DNA from: an uncultured Blautia sp.
Lineage (GTDB): Bacteria > Bacillota > Clostridia > Lachnospirales > Lachnospiraceae
NCBI GenBank assembly: GCA_934424575.1
Contig: CAKRXU010000002.1
Location: forward strand, 84,781 to 148,780
Direction: 5' to 3'
Length of the DNA: 64,000 nt
Shown: positions 14,583-23,516 of the stretch, in pieces
Position numbering within the stretch: the stretch's first letter is position 1
How the letters are laid out: each line of letters begins with the position of its first letter
The notes under the pieces: model-generated
What the model saw: the letters and a program-made list of their open reading frames with translations, nothing else
Database searches by the model: none
What the model was told of the DNA's origin: nothing
Translations under genes and position numbers: made by a program

Positions 14583-14890
14583 CAAAAAACTGCCGTTATG
14601 TCGGCAGTTTTTTATGTAACAGTTTGAAAAATGTCAATTTTTGGTCTATATAAAAATTTACATCCGCGATTTTTTCAAAAAAAATGCTGTTTTGGCATTC
14701 CCCACAAACAAACCTCAGGGATTCTTGCTTCCTCCACTACTGCACGAACTTCATATCCAAAGATATTGCTATGTCTTACACAGTGTCCACAAGCTGGATT
14801 ATGCTGTTCCCGTATGCCCTACGGTACAGTTGGTACAGTTTATAAATAATCTATGGCTAAATCAAGAAGTTTTACGACATATTAAATAAC
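14583..14890. other. Intergenic stretch between lrgA and ppk1, possible decayed transposase
   Basis: A hairpin (ACTGCCG ttatgt CGGCAGT with A- and T-runs, 14588-14608) is followed by ~260 bases without an intact gene. Minus-strand frames contain short pieces with cysteine pairs (CTNC, CGEC) separated by frameshifts and stops. This is weakly reminiscent of the zinc-ribbon N-terminus of ISL3 transposases. I could not confirm this. Confidence 0.25.
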
Positions 14891-14900
14891 AAAGCCTAGC

Positions 14901-16949
14901 CTATTCCCTGCAGTTATCATAGGCAGTTTTGTAAAAGAATTCCTGGGAATTCAGCGGTGTATCCTCCTGTCTGTATACAAGATGATACATGCCTTCTCCG
15001 TCCTCTTCGCGTGCCTTCTGATTGTCACTCAGCATTGTGATAAACATCTCTTCCAGGCGCTGTGCAATCTCAGGATCATAGATCGGTGTGGCTACTTCGA
15101 CACGGCGGACGGTATTTCTTGTCATAAAATCTGCGGATGCGATATAAATCTTCTTGCGCTCTCCACAGCTGAAAATATAGATTCTGGAATGTTCCAGAAA
15201 ACGTCCTACGATACTGATCACGCGGATGTTGTCGGTTCTTCCCGGAACCTGCGGGATCAGGCAGTTGATGCCGCGGATCACCATGTCGATCTTTACGCCT
15301 GCCTCTGATGCACGGATCAGTTTGTCGATGATCTTTTTGTCTGTGAGAGAGTTCATTTTGAGTCCGATATAAGCTTCTTCTCCTGCCTTTGCACGGTGAA
15401 TCTCTTCTTCGATCATTGTAAGTACTTTGTTCTGCAGGCAGTTCGGTGCCACGAGGAGATGTCTGGTCTCTTTTACGGTCTCACCCTTGTCAAGTGCCTG
15501 GAACACATCGGCCGCCTCCAGACCGATCTCTACGCGGGATGTCATATAGGAAAGGTCTGTGTAAAGCCGGCTGGTCTTCTCGTTATAGTTTCCGGTTCCG
15601 ATCTGTGTATAATATTCAACTCCGGCGTCTGTCTTTCGTGTGATCAGGCACAGTTTGGAATGCACTTTGTATCCGTCCAGGCCGTAAACCACGCGGCATC
15701 CGGCCTCTTCCAGTCTTCTGGACCATTCGATATTATTTTCCTCATCAAAACGGGCTTTCAGCTCGATCATGACAAAAACTTCCTTGCCGTTCTCGGCAGC
15801 TTCGATCAGCGCCTCTACCACTTTGCTCTGGCGTGCCAGACGGTACAGAGTCATCTTGATCGCAATGACGGATTTGTCGTTTGCGGCCTCATGAAGCATG
15901 CGAAGAAATGGTTTCATGCTTTCAAATGGATAGGAAAGCAGTTTGTCCTTTTCTTTGATCTGCGGAAGGATCGGTTTCTCCAAGTCAAACTCCGGTGATG
16001 GCTGCGGGATTCTTTTTTCAAAGAACAGTTCCGGTTTTGTACGCAGACGGTCCTGTAACTGAAATACAAAAGACAGATCCAGCGGTGCAAAGCTTCGGAA
16101 TACCTGTCTGGTGTCAAGATCCAGATAGTTGCAGAGTGTTTTTACGATCGTATCATCCATATCTCTGGACAGTTCCAGGCGGAGCGGTGCCAGTTTCTTT
16201 CTTTTTTTGATCAGTTCTACCATAAATTCACGGTAATCCAGATCTTCATCATAAAGCGCATCTGCATCGATATCTGCATTTCTTGTGACTCTCATCAAGG
16301 ATTTTGACAGGATCTTGTAACCGGAAAATACCTTGGAAAGAAAATGCAGGATCAGTTCTTCCGCGAGCATGAAACGGTTTTTCGTCGGCAGTTCTACAAG
16401 TTCAGGAAAAACTTCTTTACTGCACGGTACGATGCCGAGTTTCTCCTTTCCGCTCTTTGTCTGTAACACACAGACTGCATAGATCTCACGGTTTTTCAGA
16501 AATGGGAACGGCTGTCGTTTTCCCACGATCGTAGGTGAAAGAAGAGGCAGGATCTCTGAGTCAAAGAACACTTCCAGATACGCACTTTCTTCTATGCTGA
16601 GACGGTGAAAATCGACCATGCTGACACCGATCTCTTCCAGCTTGTCCATCAGTGTCTCATACGCTGCATCCTTACGGATGTTCAGCTTACGGACTGCCTT
16701 GAGGATCTGATGGATCTGCTCCTTCGGTGTCATATTTGTTTTATTTTCACGCACATCTCCGGACAGGATCATCTGGTCGAGCAGGGACCCCACTCTCACC
16801 ATAAAAAACTCATCCAGATTGCTCTGATATATTGCCTCAAAAGAAAGACGCTCTGCAAGCGGAACCTGCTCGTTTTCTGCCTCTTCCAGTACTCGTTCAT
16901 TAAATTTCAGCCAGGATAATTCCCGGTTCATGTAGACTTCCTGTTTCAT
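14901..16949 (-). CDS. ppk1: Polyphosphate kinase 1
   Basis: A 682-residue RNA-degradosome-type PPK1 that makes inorganic polyphosphate from ATP reversibly. It begins with MNRELSWLKFNERVL and SNLDEFFMVRVG, the N and H domains. The two phospholipase-D-like C-terminal domains carry the autophosphorylated His (YKVHSKLCLI) and the second active-site His (FLEHSRIYIF). DLSYMTS, IGTGNYNEKT and RRVEVATP are conserved. TGGAGG precedes the ATG. No exopolyphosphatase (ppx) is adjacent, but a two-domain PPK2 lies 12 kb away. Confidence 0.97.
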   Translation of the reverse strand: MKQEVYMNRELSWLKFNERVLEEAENEQVPLAERLSFEAIYQSNLDEFFMVRVGSLLDQMILSGDVRENKTNMTPKEQIHQILKAVRKLNIRKDAAYETLMDKLEEIGVSMVDFHRLSIEESAYLEVFFDSEILPLLSPTIVGKRQPFPFLKNREIYAVCVLQTKSGKEKLGIVPCSKEVFPELVELPTKNRFMLAEELILHFLSKVFSGYKILSKSLMRVTRNADIDADALYDEDLDYREFMVELIKKRKKLAPLRLELSRDMDDTIVKTLCNYLDLDTRQVFRSFAPLDLSFVFQLQDRLRTKPELFFEKRIPQPSPEFDLEKPILPQIKEKDKLLSYPFESMKPFLRMLHEAANDKSVIAIKMTLYRLARQSKVVEALIEAAENGKEVFVMIELKARFDEENNIEWSRRLEEAGCRVVYGLDGYKVHSKLCLITRKTDAGVEYYTQIGTGNYNEKTSRLYTDLSYMTSRVEIGLEAADVFQALDKGETVKETRHLLVAPNCLQNKVLTMIEEEIHRAKAGEEAYIGLKMNSLTDKKIIDKLIRASEAGVKIDMVIRGINCLIPQVPGRTDNIRVISIVGRFLEHSRIYIFSCGERKKIYIASADFMTRNTVRRVEVATPIYDPEIAQRLEEMFITMLSDNQKAREEDGEGMYHLVYRQEDTPLNSQEFFYKTAYDNCRE

Positions 16950-17135
16950 CGTCTTGTATCCTCCACAATTTTTCTCTTTTTACACTTTCCCGACTACTAT
17001 ATTGCATCAAAATCAAATCCAGCGCAGGTTTTTGTAAAATCTGTGAAAAATTAAGAAGAAAATGATTCCAATAATATAACCCATCCCGGTACTGTAACAG
17101 CTCTGGAATGGGTTATTTCTTTCATTTCTTATATT

Positions 17136-17717
17136 TTATTTCTTTATGAGGATATCTGACAGTTTGCGTTTTGGTACGTAGTGTACGTCATTTTCATCGC
17201 GGTAGTAGGCGATGTCTTCACCTTCCTCAATCTCTTTGATCACGATCTCCTCTGCCGGTTTGCCAAATGCCACGATCAGTACCGGGGCAAGATTTTCTGC
17301 CAGACCCAGTTCTTTTTTGACGGAATCTGCATTGTAGTTTCCGATCATACAACCGCCGAGCCCTTTCTCAGCTGCTGCGAGAAGCATGGTCTGTGCAACG
17401 ATTCCAACATCCTTCTGGTATCTCGGGATAGAAGCTCCGAGATTCAGATCCTGACAGATGATGATAAATCCGGTCGGGCATTTTCCCGGATGTGGAAGCT
17501 GCATCTCAGGGAGTGCTCTCGCCCAGTTTGTCAGTTTCTGGATACGGTCAACCTCCTCCTTCTCCCACGCCAGATAATACCTAAACGGCTGCGCATTCAC
17601 ACTGGATGGCGCAAAACGCGCACAGTCCACGAAATCTTCCAGCTCTTCTCTGCTAAAACGATATGATTCGTCATAGCCTCTGTAGCTTCTGCTTGCTTTT
17701 ACGATGTCTTTAAACAT
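17136..17717 (-). CDS. Nitroreductase family protein
   Basis: A 193-residue FMN-dependent oxidoreductase. SRSYRGY and FAPSSVNAQPFRY near the N-terminus form the FMN-binding region, and KGLGGCMIGNYN with APVLIVAFGKP near the C-terminus is typical of NfsA/SagB-type nitroreductases. The physiological substrate is unknown. It lies 39 bases after the aldo/keto reductase gene on the same strand, suggesting a small redox operon. A GC-rich hairpin (ATAACCCATCCC/GGAATGGGTTAT, about 17077-17119) follows the stop. Confidence 0.88.
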   Translation of the reverse strand: MFKDIVKASRSYRGYDESYRFSREELEDFVDCARFAPSSVNAQPFRYYLAWEKEEVDRIQKLTNWARALPEMQLPHPGKCPTGFIIICQDLNLGASIPRYQKDVGIVAQTMLLAAAEKGLGGCMIGNYNADSVKKELGLAENLAPVLIVAFGKPAEEIVIKEIEEGEDIAYYRDENDVHYVPKRKLSDILIKK

Positions 17718-17756
17718 TTTTGTATCTCCCTTGATTTTCTTCTGTAAAAAACAGAT

Positions 17757-18764
17757 TTACTCGCCCATATCCTGTGCGCACTTCTTAAGTTTCTCGCGGA
17801 TCGGCAGATGGTACGGGCATCTTGGCTCGCATTTGCCGCAGCCGATGCAGGCGGAAGCTTTTACTTTCAGTGTGCTGTAACGGTCTTTTGCCCAGTCTGC
17901 GAGGTCGTATCTCTGAAGGTAGCCTGCGAACAGGAACACGCTTGGAATGTTGATTCCAACGGTACATGGCGCGCAGTAGTTGCATCTGCGGCAGAAATCG
18001 GTACCGAGCTGTTCGCGGACTTTGTCCATTGCTTTTAATTCTTCGTCGGTGAGTGGTTCTGTGTTGGAACATGCGGCAAGGTTCTGCTCCAGTTCACGGA
18101 CTTCTGCCATTCCCGGGATCACAACGGTCACATCAGGATTGGAACAGACATAGCGAAGTGCCAGAGTTGCATCCTCGATCGCACCGCCTGCCAGTGGTTT
18201 CATGTCGATAAAACCGATGTTTTTCTCTGCGCATTTATGGATGAGTTCTACGCCCTGCTGTTCTACGATATTGTATGGAAACATGATCGTTTCCACCCAG
18301 TCAAGTTCCAGTGCACGCTCAAAAACAGCTGTAGAATGTGCAGTCAGCCCGATATGTCCGATCTTGCCCGCTGCCTTTGCCTCCATAAGAGCCTCCAGTG
18401 CTCCGCCTTCTCCAATCACCTGGTCAAGCTGTTCCATGCTTGGGTTGTGCACCTGATAAAGATCAATATAGTCTGTGCGGAAGTTTCCAAGGCTTGTCTC
18501 AATATCTGCCGCCATTGCTTCCTTCGTTCTGGACATGGATTTGGTCGCAAGCACAAATTTATCGCGAATTCCCTCCAGACCATATCCGATATACTGCTCG
18601 CTGACAGTATATCCTCTCGCAGAATCAATATAGTTGACTCCCTTCTCCATCATCTCGTGAAGCAGCTTTCTTGTACCTTCCTCATCAATCTTCTGGATCG
18701 GAATTCCTCCAAATCCCATACGTGAGATCTTTAATCCTGTTTTTCCAAGTATTCTGTATTCCAT
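17757..18764 (-). CDS. Aldo/keto reductase with C-terminal 4Fe-4S segment
   Basis: 335 residues. The TIM-barrel part starts MEYRILGKTGLKISRMGFGG and carries the catalytic DSARGY tyrosine and DLYQVHN. The C-terminal third holds FCRRCNYCAPC and the ferredoxin-like CIGCGKCEPRCPYHLP, as in clostridial 4Fe-4S aldo/keto reductases. The ATG at 18764 has GAGGG six bases ahead; an extra 12 codons upstream are less likely. It is probably co-transcribed with the nitroreductase. The substrate is not known. Confidence 0.9.
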   Translation of the reverse strand: MEYRILGKTGLKISRMGFGGIPIQKIDEEGTRKLLHEMMEKGVNYIDSARGYTVSEQYIGYGLEGIRDKFVLATKSMSRTKEAMAADIETSLGNFRTDYIDLYQVHNPSMEQLDQVIGEGGALEALMEAKAAGKIGHIGLTAHSTAVFERALELDWVETIMFPYNIVEQQGVELIHKCAEKNIGFIDMKPLAGGAIEDATLALRYVCSNPDVTVVIPGMAEVRELEQNLAACSNTEPLTDEELKAMDKVREQLGTDFCRRCNYCAPCTVGINIPSVFLFAGYLQRYDLADWAKDRYSTLKVKASACIGCGKCEPRCPYHLPIREKLKKCAQDMGE

Positions 18765-18784
18765 AATATGCCCTCTTCCTTTTT

Positions 18785-18819
18785 TATAAAAAAATACCAC
18801 CGAATCTCTCCGGTGGTAT
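18785..18819 (-). terminator. efp terminator
   Basis: ATACCACCG pairs with CGGTGGTAT, followed on the minus strand by a run of T. A second GC-rich hairpin (TGCTGCTG/CAGCAGCA, about 18827-18855) lies between it and the efp stop. Confidence 0.85.
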
Positions 18820-18870
18820 CGTTACTTGCTGCTGCTCACTGCGTTCACAGCAGCAGTTCGTTCTTATTAA

Positions 18871-19428
18871 TTATACACGAGACAGATATTCACCTGTTCT
18901 TGTATCGATTTTCAGTTTATCGCCCTGGTTTACAAACAGAGGAACCATTACCTGTGCGCCTGTCTCAACAGTTGCCGGTTTGGTAGCACCCTGTGCTGTG
19001 TTTCCAGCGAATCCTGGCTCAGTCTCGATAACCTCAAGCTCTACGAACAGAGGCGGCTCGATTGCATATACGTTTCCGTTCCAGGAGCAAACTTTAACAA
19101 CTTCGTTTTCCTTAACGAATTTGAGAGAATCTCCAACCTGCTCTTTGGTAAGTGCAACCTGGTCATAAGTCTCAACATTCATGAAGTTGTAAAGATCTCC
19201 ATCGTTGTACAGATAGCTCATGTCTACACGGTCGATACGTGCCTGCGGGAACTTCTCTGTTGGACGGAAAGATTTCTCCAGTACAGCTCCTGTAATGATA
19301 TTTTTATATTTTGTTCTTACGAATGCAGCGCCCTTTCCAGGTTTTACATGCTGGAACTCAACGATCTGACATACATTTCCTTCAATTTCAATTGTGACAC
19401 CGTTTCTGAAATCACCTGCTGAAATCAT
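18871..19428 (-). CDS. efp: Translation elongation factor P
   Basis: 185 residues with the three beta-barrel domains of EF-P, which relieves ribosome stalling at polyproline. MISAGDFRNGVTIEIEGN starts domain I, and the loop HVKPGKGAAFVRTK carries the Lys at the tip (position 32-34). The C-terminus TRTGEYLSRV is canonical. GGAGG lies eight bases before the ATG. Upstream is TTGAAA (19488-19493), 17 bases, then TAAAAT (19465-19470). No lysine-modification genes are adjacent. Confidence 0.97.
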   Translation of the reverse strand: MISAGDFRNGVTIEIEGNVCQIVEFQHVKPGKGAAFVRTKYKNIITGAVLEKSFRPTEKFPQARIDRVDMSYLYNDGDLYNFMNVETYDQVALTKEQVGDSLKFVKENEVVKVCSWNGNVYAIEPPLFVELEVIETEPGFAGNTAQGATKPATVETGAQVMVPLFVNQGDKLKIDTRTGEYLSRV

Positions 19429-19464
19429 TTTAATTTCCTCCTTCTTATGTTGTCGCTATCAATT

Positions 19465-19493
19465 ATTTTATAATACACATGAAGATTTTTCAA
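19465..19493 (-). promoter_or_regulatory. efp promoter
   Basis: TTGAAA (19488-19493), 17-base spacer, TAAAAT (19465-19470) on the minus strand, between aroK and efp. Confidence 0.6.
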
Positions 19494-19502
19494 CTACTTT
19501 TT

Positions 19503-20015
19503 TTATTGTGCAGCTAATTTCTCTTCAATTTCTTTGATCAGCTCTTCAAATGGCTTCTCTCCGGTAACAACTGTAATGTCTGCAAACTTCTGATAAACCG
19601 GATCTCTCTGTTTCAGAAGCTTCTTGATCTTCTCATCACGGTCATCGCCGTCAAGCATCGGATCCTTGCTGGAACCTTCCAGACGTTTCTTGAGAGTTGC
19701 CAGTGAACCCTTGAGATAAACGACTGTGCCGAGCTCCTTGAGATATTTCTCATTCTGCTCCTGAAGCGGAAGTCCTGCTCCCAGAGAAATGACTCTGCGT
19801 TCATTGTCCTGAATAAGCTGTTTGAGTGCAACTGTCTCCAGTGCACGGTAATACGGTTCACCAAACCGCTGAAAGATCTCTCTGGCAGACATGTTCATCT
19901 TTCTTGTGATCAGTCTCTCCAGATCGACAAATGATAACCCCAGATCCTTGGACAGCTGTTTTCCTACTCTTGTTTTACCTGAACCCATAAACCCGATGAT
20001 CACCACATGGTTCAT
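19503..20015 (-). CDS. aroK: Shikimate kinase
   Basis: A 170-residue P-loop kinase that phosphorylates shikimate in the chorismate pathway. Walker A is GFMGSGKTRVGK (residues 7-18), followed by FVDLE, RFGEPYYRALE and the lid-proximal RDPVYQKFADI. The substrate-binding Gly triplet usually seen as GGG reads GAG (SLGAGLP), a small deviation. Its ATG overlaps the YqeG stop by four bases. Chorismate from this pathway feeds the pab genes at 37-40 kb. Confidence 0.9.
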   Translation of the reverse strand: MNHVVIIGFMGSGKTRVGKQLSKDLGLSFVDLERLITRKMNMSAREIFQRFGEPYYRALETVALKQLIQDNERRVISLGAGLPLQEQNEKYLKELGTVVYLKGSLATLKKRLEGSSKDPMLDGDDRDEKIKKLLKQRDPVYQKFADITVVTGEKPFEELIKEIEEKLAAQ

Positions 20016-20515
20016 GAAATCCCCTCCTCTTTCTCATAAAAGTATAGTACTATTTTTTCCAGATAGCGTTTGAGCACGATCTGGATTTCTTCTTTTGGAT
20101 TGATCGGCTTGACCAGAATGTTGCGGATACCGGCTCTCTTGGCTCCGTATACATCGGTAAAAAGCTGATCTCCTATAAAAATGGTATTCTCAGTATTCGT
20201 ACCCAGAATCTCCATTGCCCTGTTGTAATTCCGCACAGAAGGCTTGTGTGCGTTTTCAATATAATTCACCTGGACCGCATCATTAAAAGAAGCCACTCTC
20301 TTCTTCTGATTGTTGGACAAAAGGCAGCACCCAAATCCCAGCTTCTTAAGCCGCCGGAACAGTGCGATCGCACGAGTATCTGCCGGTGCCCCATGCGGTA
20401 CAAGTGTATTATCAATATCAAAGATCAGACCTCTGTATCCCTCCTGATACAGTTTTTCAAAATCGATCACATATGTGGAATCCACATATTCATCCGGAAA
20501 AAAACATCGAAACAT
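20012..20515 (-). CDS. YqeG family HAD IIIA-type phosphatase
   Basis: 167 residues. The catalytic DxDxT motif is IFDIDNTLVPHGAP, the second motif is CLLSNNQKKR, and GDQLFTDVYGAKRAG is motif IV. The start at MFRCFFPDEYV is preceded by AGGAG; twelve more upstream codons are in frame but lack a ribosome-binding site. In Firmicutes yqeG usually sits upstream of aroE/yqeH, so the pairing with aroK fits. The substrate is not established. Confidence 0.9.
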   Translation of the reverse strand: MFRCFFPDEYVDSTYVIDFEKLYQEGYRGLIFDIDNTLVPHGAPADTRAIALFRRLKKLGFGCCLLSNNQKKRVASFNDAVQVNYIENAHKPSVRNYNRAMEILGTNTENTIFIGDQLFTDVYGAKRAGIRNILVKPINPKEEIQIVLKRYLEKIVLYFYEKEEGIS

Positions 20516-20528
20516 TTTCTTCTCCTGT

Positions 20529-21890
20529 CTATCTTTCTTTAAGCGGTACATACTCCGCTGCCGGAAGCACGTTCTTGTATGCAGGACGGATGATCTTGTC
20601 TGTGTTGATCAGCTCCTCCATACGGTGTGCGCTCCATCCCACGATACGGGCAACCGCAAACATTGGTGTGTACAGCTCAAGCGGCAGATCCAGCATGCTG
20701 TATACAAAGCCGCTGTAAAAGTCCACGTTCGCGCTGACACCCTTGTAGATGCGTCGTTCCTCTGCGATAACTTCAGGAGCCATCCACTCTACCATGGAGT
20801 AAAGTCTGTAATCCTTCATGCGTCCCTTTTCTTTTGCGAGGCTTTCTACAAAACCTCGAAGGACTTCTGCTCTCGGATCAGAAACAGAATAGATCGCATG
20901 ACCCATACCATAGATCAGACCTCTCTTATCAAAGGCTTCCTTATGAAGGAGACGCTTGAGATATGCTCTTACCTCATCCTCATCTTCCCAGTCCTTGACT
21001 TCCTTCTTCATATCATGGAACATCTGGATAACCTTGATGTTGGCACCGCCGTGCTTCGGTCCTTTGAGAGAACCAAGTGCTGCCGCGATCGCGGAATAGG
21101 TATCTGTTCCAGAAGAAGACACAACATGTGTGGTAAATGTAGAGTTGTTACCACCGCCATGCTCCATGTGAAGGATCAGGGCAAGATCCAGGATCTTCGC
21201 TTCCAGATCTGTGTATTTCTTATCCGGGCGCAGCATACGGAGGATATTTTCCGCTGTGGAAAGTTCCTTCTTCGGATTGTGGATATAAAGGCTCTTGCCT
21301 CTTACATAATGATTATACGCCTGATAACCATAAACTGACAACAGTGGAAAAATACTGATCAGATTCAGGCACTGTCTCAGAACATTCGGTAAGGAAATAT
21401 CGTCCGGATTATTGTCATAAGAATACAAAGTAAGGACACTTCTTGACAGAGCATTCATGATATCACGTCCCGGTGCCTTCATGATGACATCCCTGACAAA
21501 ATTTCGCGGAAGTGACCGCTGATTTGCCAGAAGTTCCTTAAAATCCTCAAGCTGCTTCTCATTCGGCAGAGTACCGAACAGAAGAAGATATGTAGTCTCT
21601 TCGAAACCAAAACGGTTATCCTTGACAAAACCGTTCGTGAGATCTTTGATATTGTAGCCCCTGTAGTAAAGGCTTCCTGCACATGGAACCTCCTTACCGT
21701 CTACAACCTTGACCGCCTGTACATTGGACACCTGGGTCAGTCCGGCGAGAACACCCTTACCATTGATATCACGCAGACCACGCTTGACATCATACTTACC
21801 ATATAAAGAAAGATCCATCGTAGTGTGGTCCTTACATGCCTCTGTAAGCTGTTCGATCTCCGGTGTTACCTTCATATTAAATCCTGCCAT
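20529..21890 (-). CDS. gltA: Citrate synthase
   Basis: 453 residues. The active-site regions are present: LHMEHGGGNNSTFTTHV (His), GPKHGGANIKV and GLIYGMGHAIYSVSDPRA (His/Asp). It condenses oxaloacetate and acetyl-CoA, in this lifestyle probably to feed 2-oxoglutarate and glutamate synthesis, consistent with the glutamate dehydrogenase and AlaA-type transaminase just upstream. AAAGGAG precedes the ATG. Methylcitrate synthase activity cannot be excluded. No aconitase or isocitrate dehydrogenase is adjacent. Confidence 0.93.
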   Translation of the reverse strand: MAGFNMKVTPEIEQLTEACKDHTTMDLSLYGKYDVKRGLRDINGKGVLAGLTQVSNVQAVKVVDGKEVPCAGSLYYRGYNIKDLTNGFVKDNRFGFEETTYLLLFGTLPNEKQLEDFKELLANQRSLPRNFVRDVIMKAPGRDIMNALSRSVLTLYSYDNNPDDISLPNVLRQCLNLISIFPLLSVYGYQAYNHYVRGKSLYIHNPKKELSTAENILRMLRPDKKYTDLEAKILDLALILHMEHGGGNNSTFTTHVVSSSGTDTYSAIAAALGSLKGPKHGGANIKVIQMFHDMKKEVKDWEDEDEVRAYLKRLLHKEAFDKRGLIYGMGHAIYSVSDPRAEVLRGFVESLAKEKGRMKDYRLYSMVEWMAPEVIAEERRIYKGVSANVDFYSGFVYSMLDLPLELYTPMFAVARIVGWSAHRMEELINTDKIIRPAYKNVLPAAEYVPLKER

Positions 21891-21999
21891 TGTAAGTCTC
21901 CTTTCAAGTCCTTTGTTTTTTCTCGATCAAACTCCCTCCCCGTTGTTACCGTAGTTTTACGTTACTGTTCTCAGTAATCGTTCACAACACAGTAGATAC

Positions 22000-22028
22000 A
22001 GTATACCATCAAAACTCATTTTGGTCTA
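22000..22028 (-). promoter_or_regulatory. Citrate synthase promoter
   Basis: TAGACC (22023-22028), 17 bases, TATACT (22000-22005) with a TGG extension upstream of the -10. The ~110-base leader contains a short TTACTG/CAGTAA hairpin. Confidence 0.6.
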
Positions 22029-22064
22029 TCCCAAAAATGTACGCTGCCTTTGCCAGGCTTTCTT

Positions 22065-23294
22065 TTATCTGCCCTGACGATAGGTGCTCAAAAATTCTTT
22101 AAGTTTCTGTGAAGCAGTCTCAAGCTGCCTTGTATTCGGCAGATAAACCACACGGAAATGGTCCGGTGCACCCCAGTTGAATCCTTTGCCCGGTACAAGA
22201 AGTACCTGCTTCTCATGCAGGAAATCCAGTGCAAACTGCTCGTCATCCGTGATATTAAATTTCTCCACATCCAGTTTCGGGAAAATATAAAATGCCGCAT
22301 GCGGCTTCACAACGCTGATTCCCGGGATATCCTTTAAGGCATTGTAAATGCACTCTCTCTGCTCATAAACTCTTCCACCCGGTTTCACATACTCGGCAAC
22401 ACTCTGATAACCACCGAGGGCAGTCTGTACGATCGCCTGTGCCGGCACATTGGAACAGAGACGCATGGAAGAAAGCATCTTGATTCCTTCTATATAACCC
22501 TTCGCACACTCCTTGGCTCCACTTAAGATCATCCAGCCGATACGGAATCCTGCGATCATATGGGATTTGGAAAGTCCGGAAAATGTTACGCAGAATACAT
22601 CCGGTGCAAGAGATGCGATCGAAGTATGCTGATATCCATCCATGACAAGACGGTCATAGATCTCATCTGAAAAAATGATCAGTTCCTTCTCTCTGGCGAT
22701 CTGCGCGATCTGCTCCAGGATTTCCTTCGGATAGACAGCACCTGTCGGATTATTCGGGTTTATGATAACGATCGCCTTGGTCCTGTCCGTGATTTTGCTT
22801 CTGATATCCTCGATATCCGGATACCAGTCAGACTGCTCATCACAGATATAATGTACGACCTTGCCTCCAGCCAGTGTCGCAGTCGCAGTCCACAGCGGAT
22901 AATCCGGTGCCGGGATCAGGATCTCGTCTCCATTGTCCAGAAGTGCCTGCATACACAGGCTGATAAGTTCACTGACACCATTTCCTGTATAGATATCATT
23001 CATGGTCACATTCGGGATTCCACGAAGCTGTGCATACTGCATGATCGCCTTGCGGGCAGAAAAAATACCCTTGGAATCAGAATAGCCCTGTGAAGTGCGG
23101 ATATTGCTCAGCATGTCCAGGATCACTTCCTGAGGAGCTGAGAAACCAAAAGGATATGGATTTCCGATATTAAGCTTCAGGATCTCCTTGCCCTCTTCCT
23201 CCATCTTCGCCGCCTCGTCAACCACCGGTCCTCTTACATCATACAGTACATTGTCGAGCTTGGCAGATTTGTCAAATGTTCTCATTTTTTTCAC
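22065..23294 (-). CDS. Alanine-type (glutamate-pyruvate) aminotransferase, AlaA-like
   Basis: A 409-residue class I PLP aminotransferase. The N-terminus (LDNVLYDVRGPVVDEA, LNIGNPYPFGF) and YSDSKGIFSARKAIMQY closely follow the AlaA family. NPNNPTGAVYP, SDEIYDRL and SGLSKSHMIAGFRIGW carry the PLP Lys and phosphate contacts. It would interconvert glutamate/pyruvate and 2-oxoglutarate/alanine. It is divergent from gdhA with 222 bases between, and followed by citrate synthase, forming a nitrogen/2-oxoglutarate theme. Confidence 0.9.
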   Translation of the reverse strand: MKKMRTFDKSAKLDNVLYDVRGPVVDEAAKMEEEGKEILKLNIGNPYPFGFSAPQEVILDMLSNIRTSQGYSDSKGIFSARKAIMQYAQLRGIPNVTMNDIYTGNGVSELISLCMQALLDNGDEILIPAPDYPLWTATATLAGGKVVHYICDEQSDWYPDIEDIRSKITDRTKAIVIINPNNPTGAVYPKEILEQIAQIAREKELIIFSDEIYDRLVMDGYQHTSIASLAPDVFCVTFSGLSKSHMIAGFRIGWMILSGAKECAKGYIEGIKMLSSMRLCSNVPAQAIVQTALGGYQSVAEYVKPGGRVYEQRECIYNALKDIPGISVVKPHAAFYIFPKLDVEKFNITDDEQFALDFLHEKQVLLVPGKGFNWGAPDHFRVVYLPNTRQLETASQKLKEFLSTYRQGR

Positions 23295-23516
23295 TCCTCT
23301 CTGAGATTTTACATAGTTTTTACTATAATCTCATATTCAGGTCATTTTAGCAAGATGAAAAAATTGCGGATATTATTGTCATATTCATACAAATTTAGTA
23401 AGATATAAAAAAAATTAATATTCCCCTTTTCAACTTTACCACTTTCGTGTATAATAGTGTCTGGGCATTTGTAAGCCCCACATTTTATACGCAAACAAAC
23501 GAGGAGGAAAATCGTC

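Noticed and set aside
14631..14889. Two short overlapping plus-strand open frames between lrgA and ppk1
   Set aside because: No ribosome-binding site, no conserved features; better explained as non-coding or decayed sequence.
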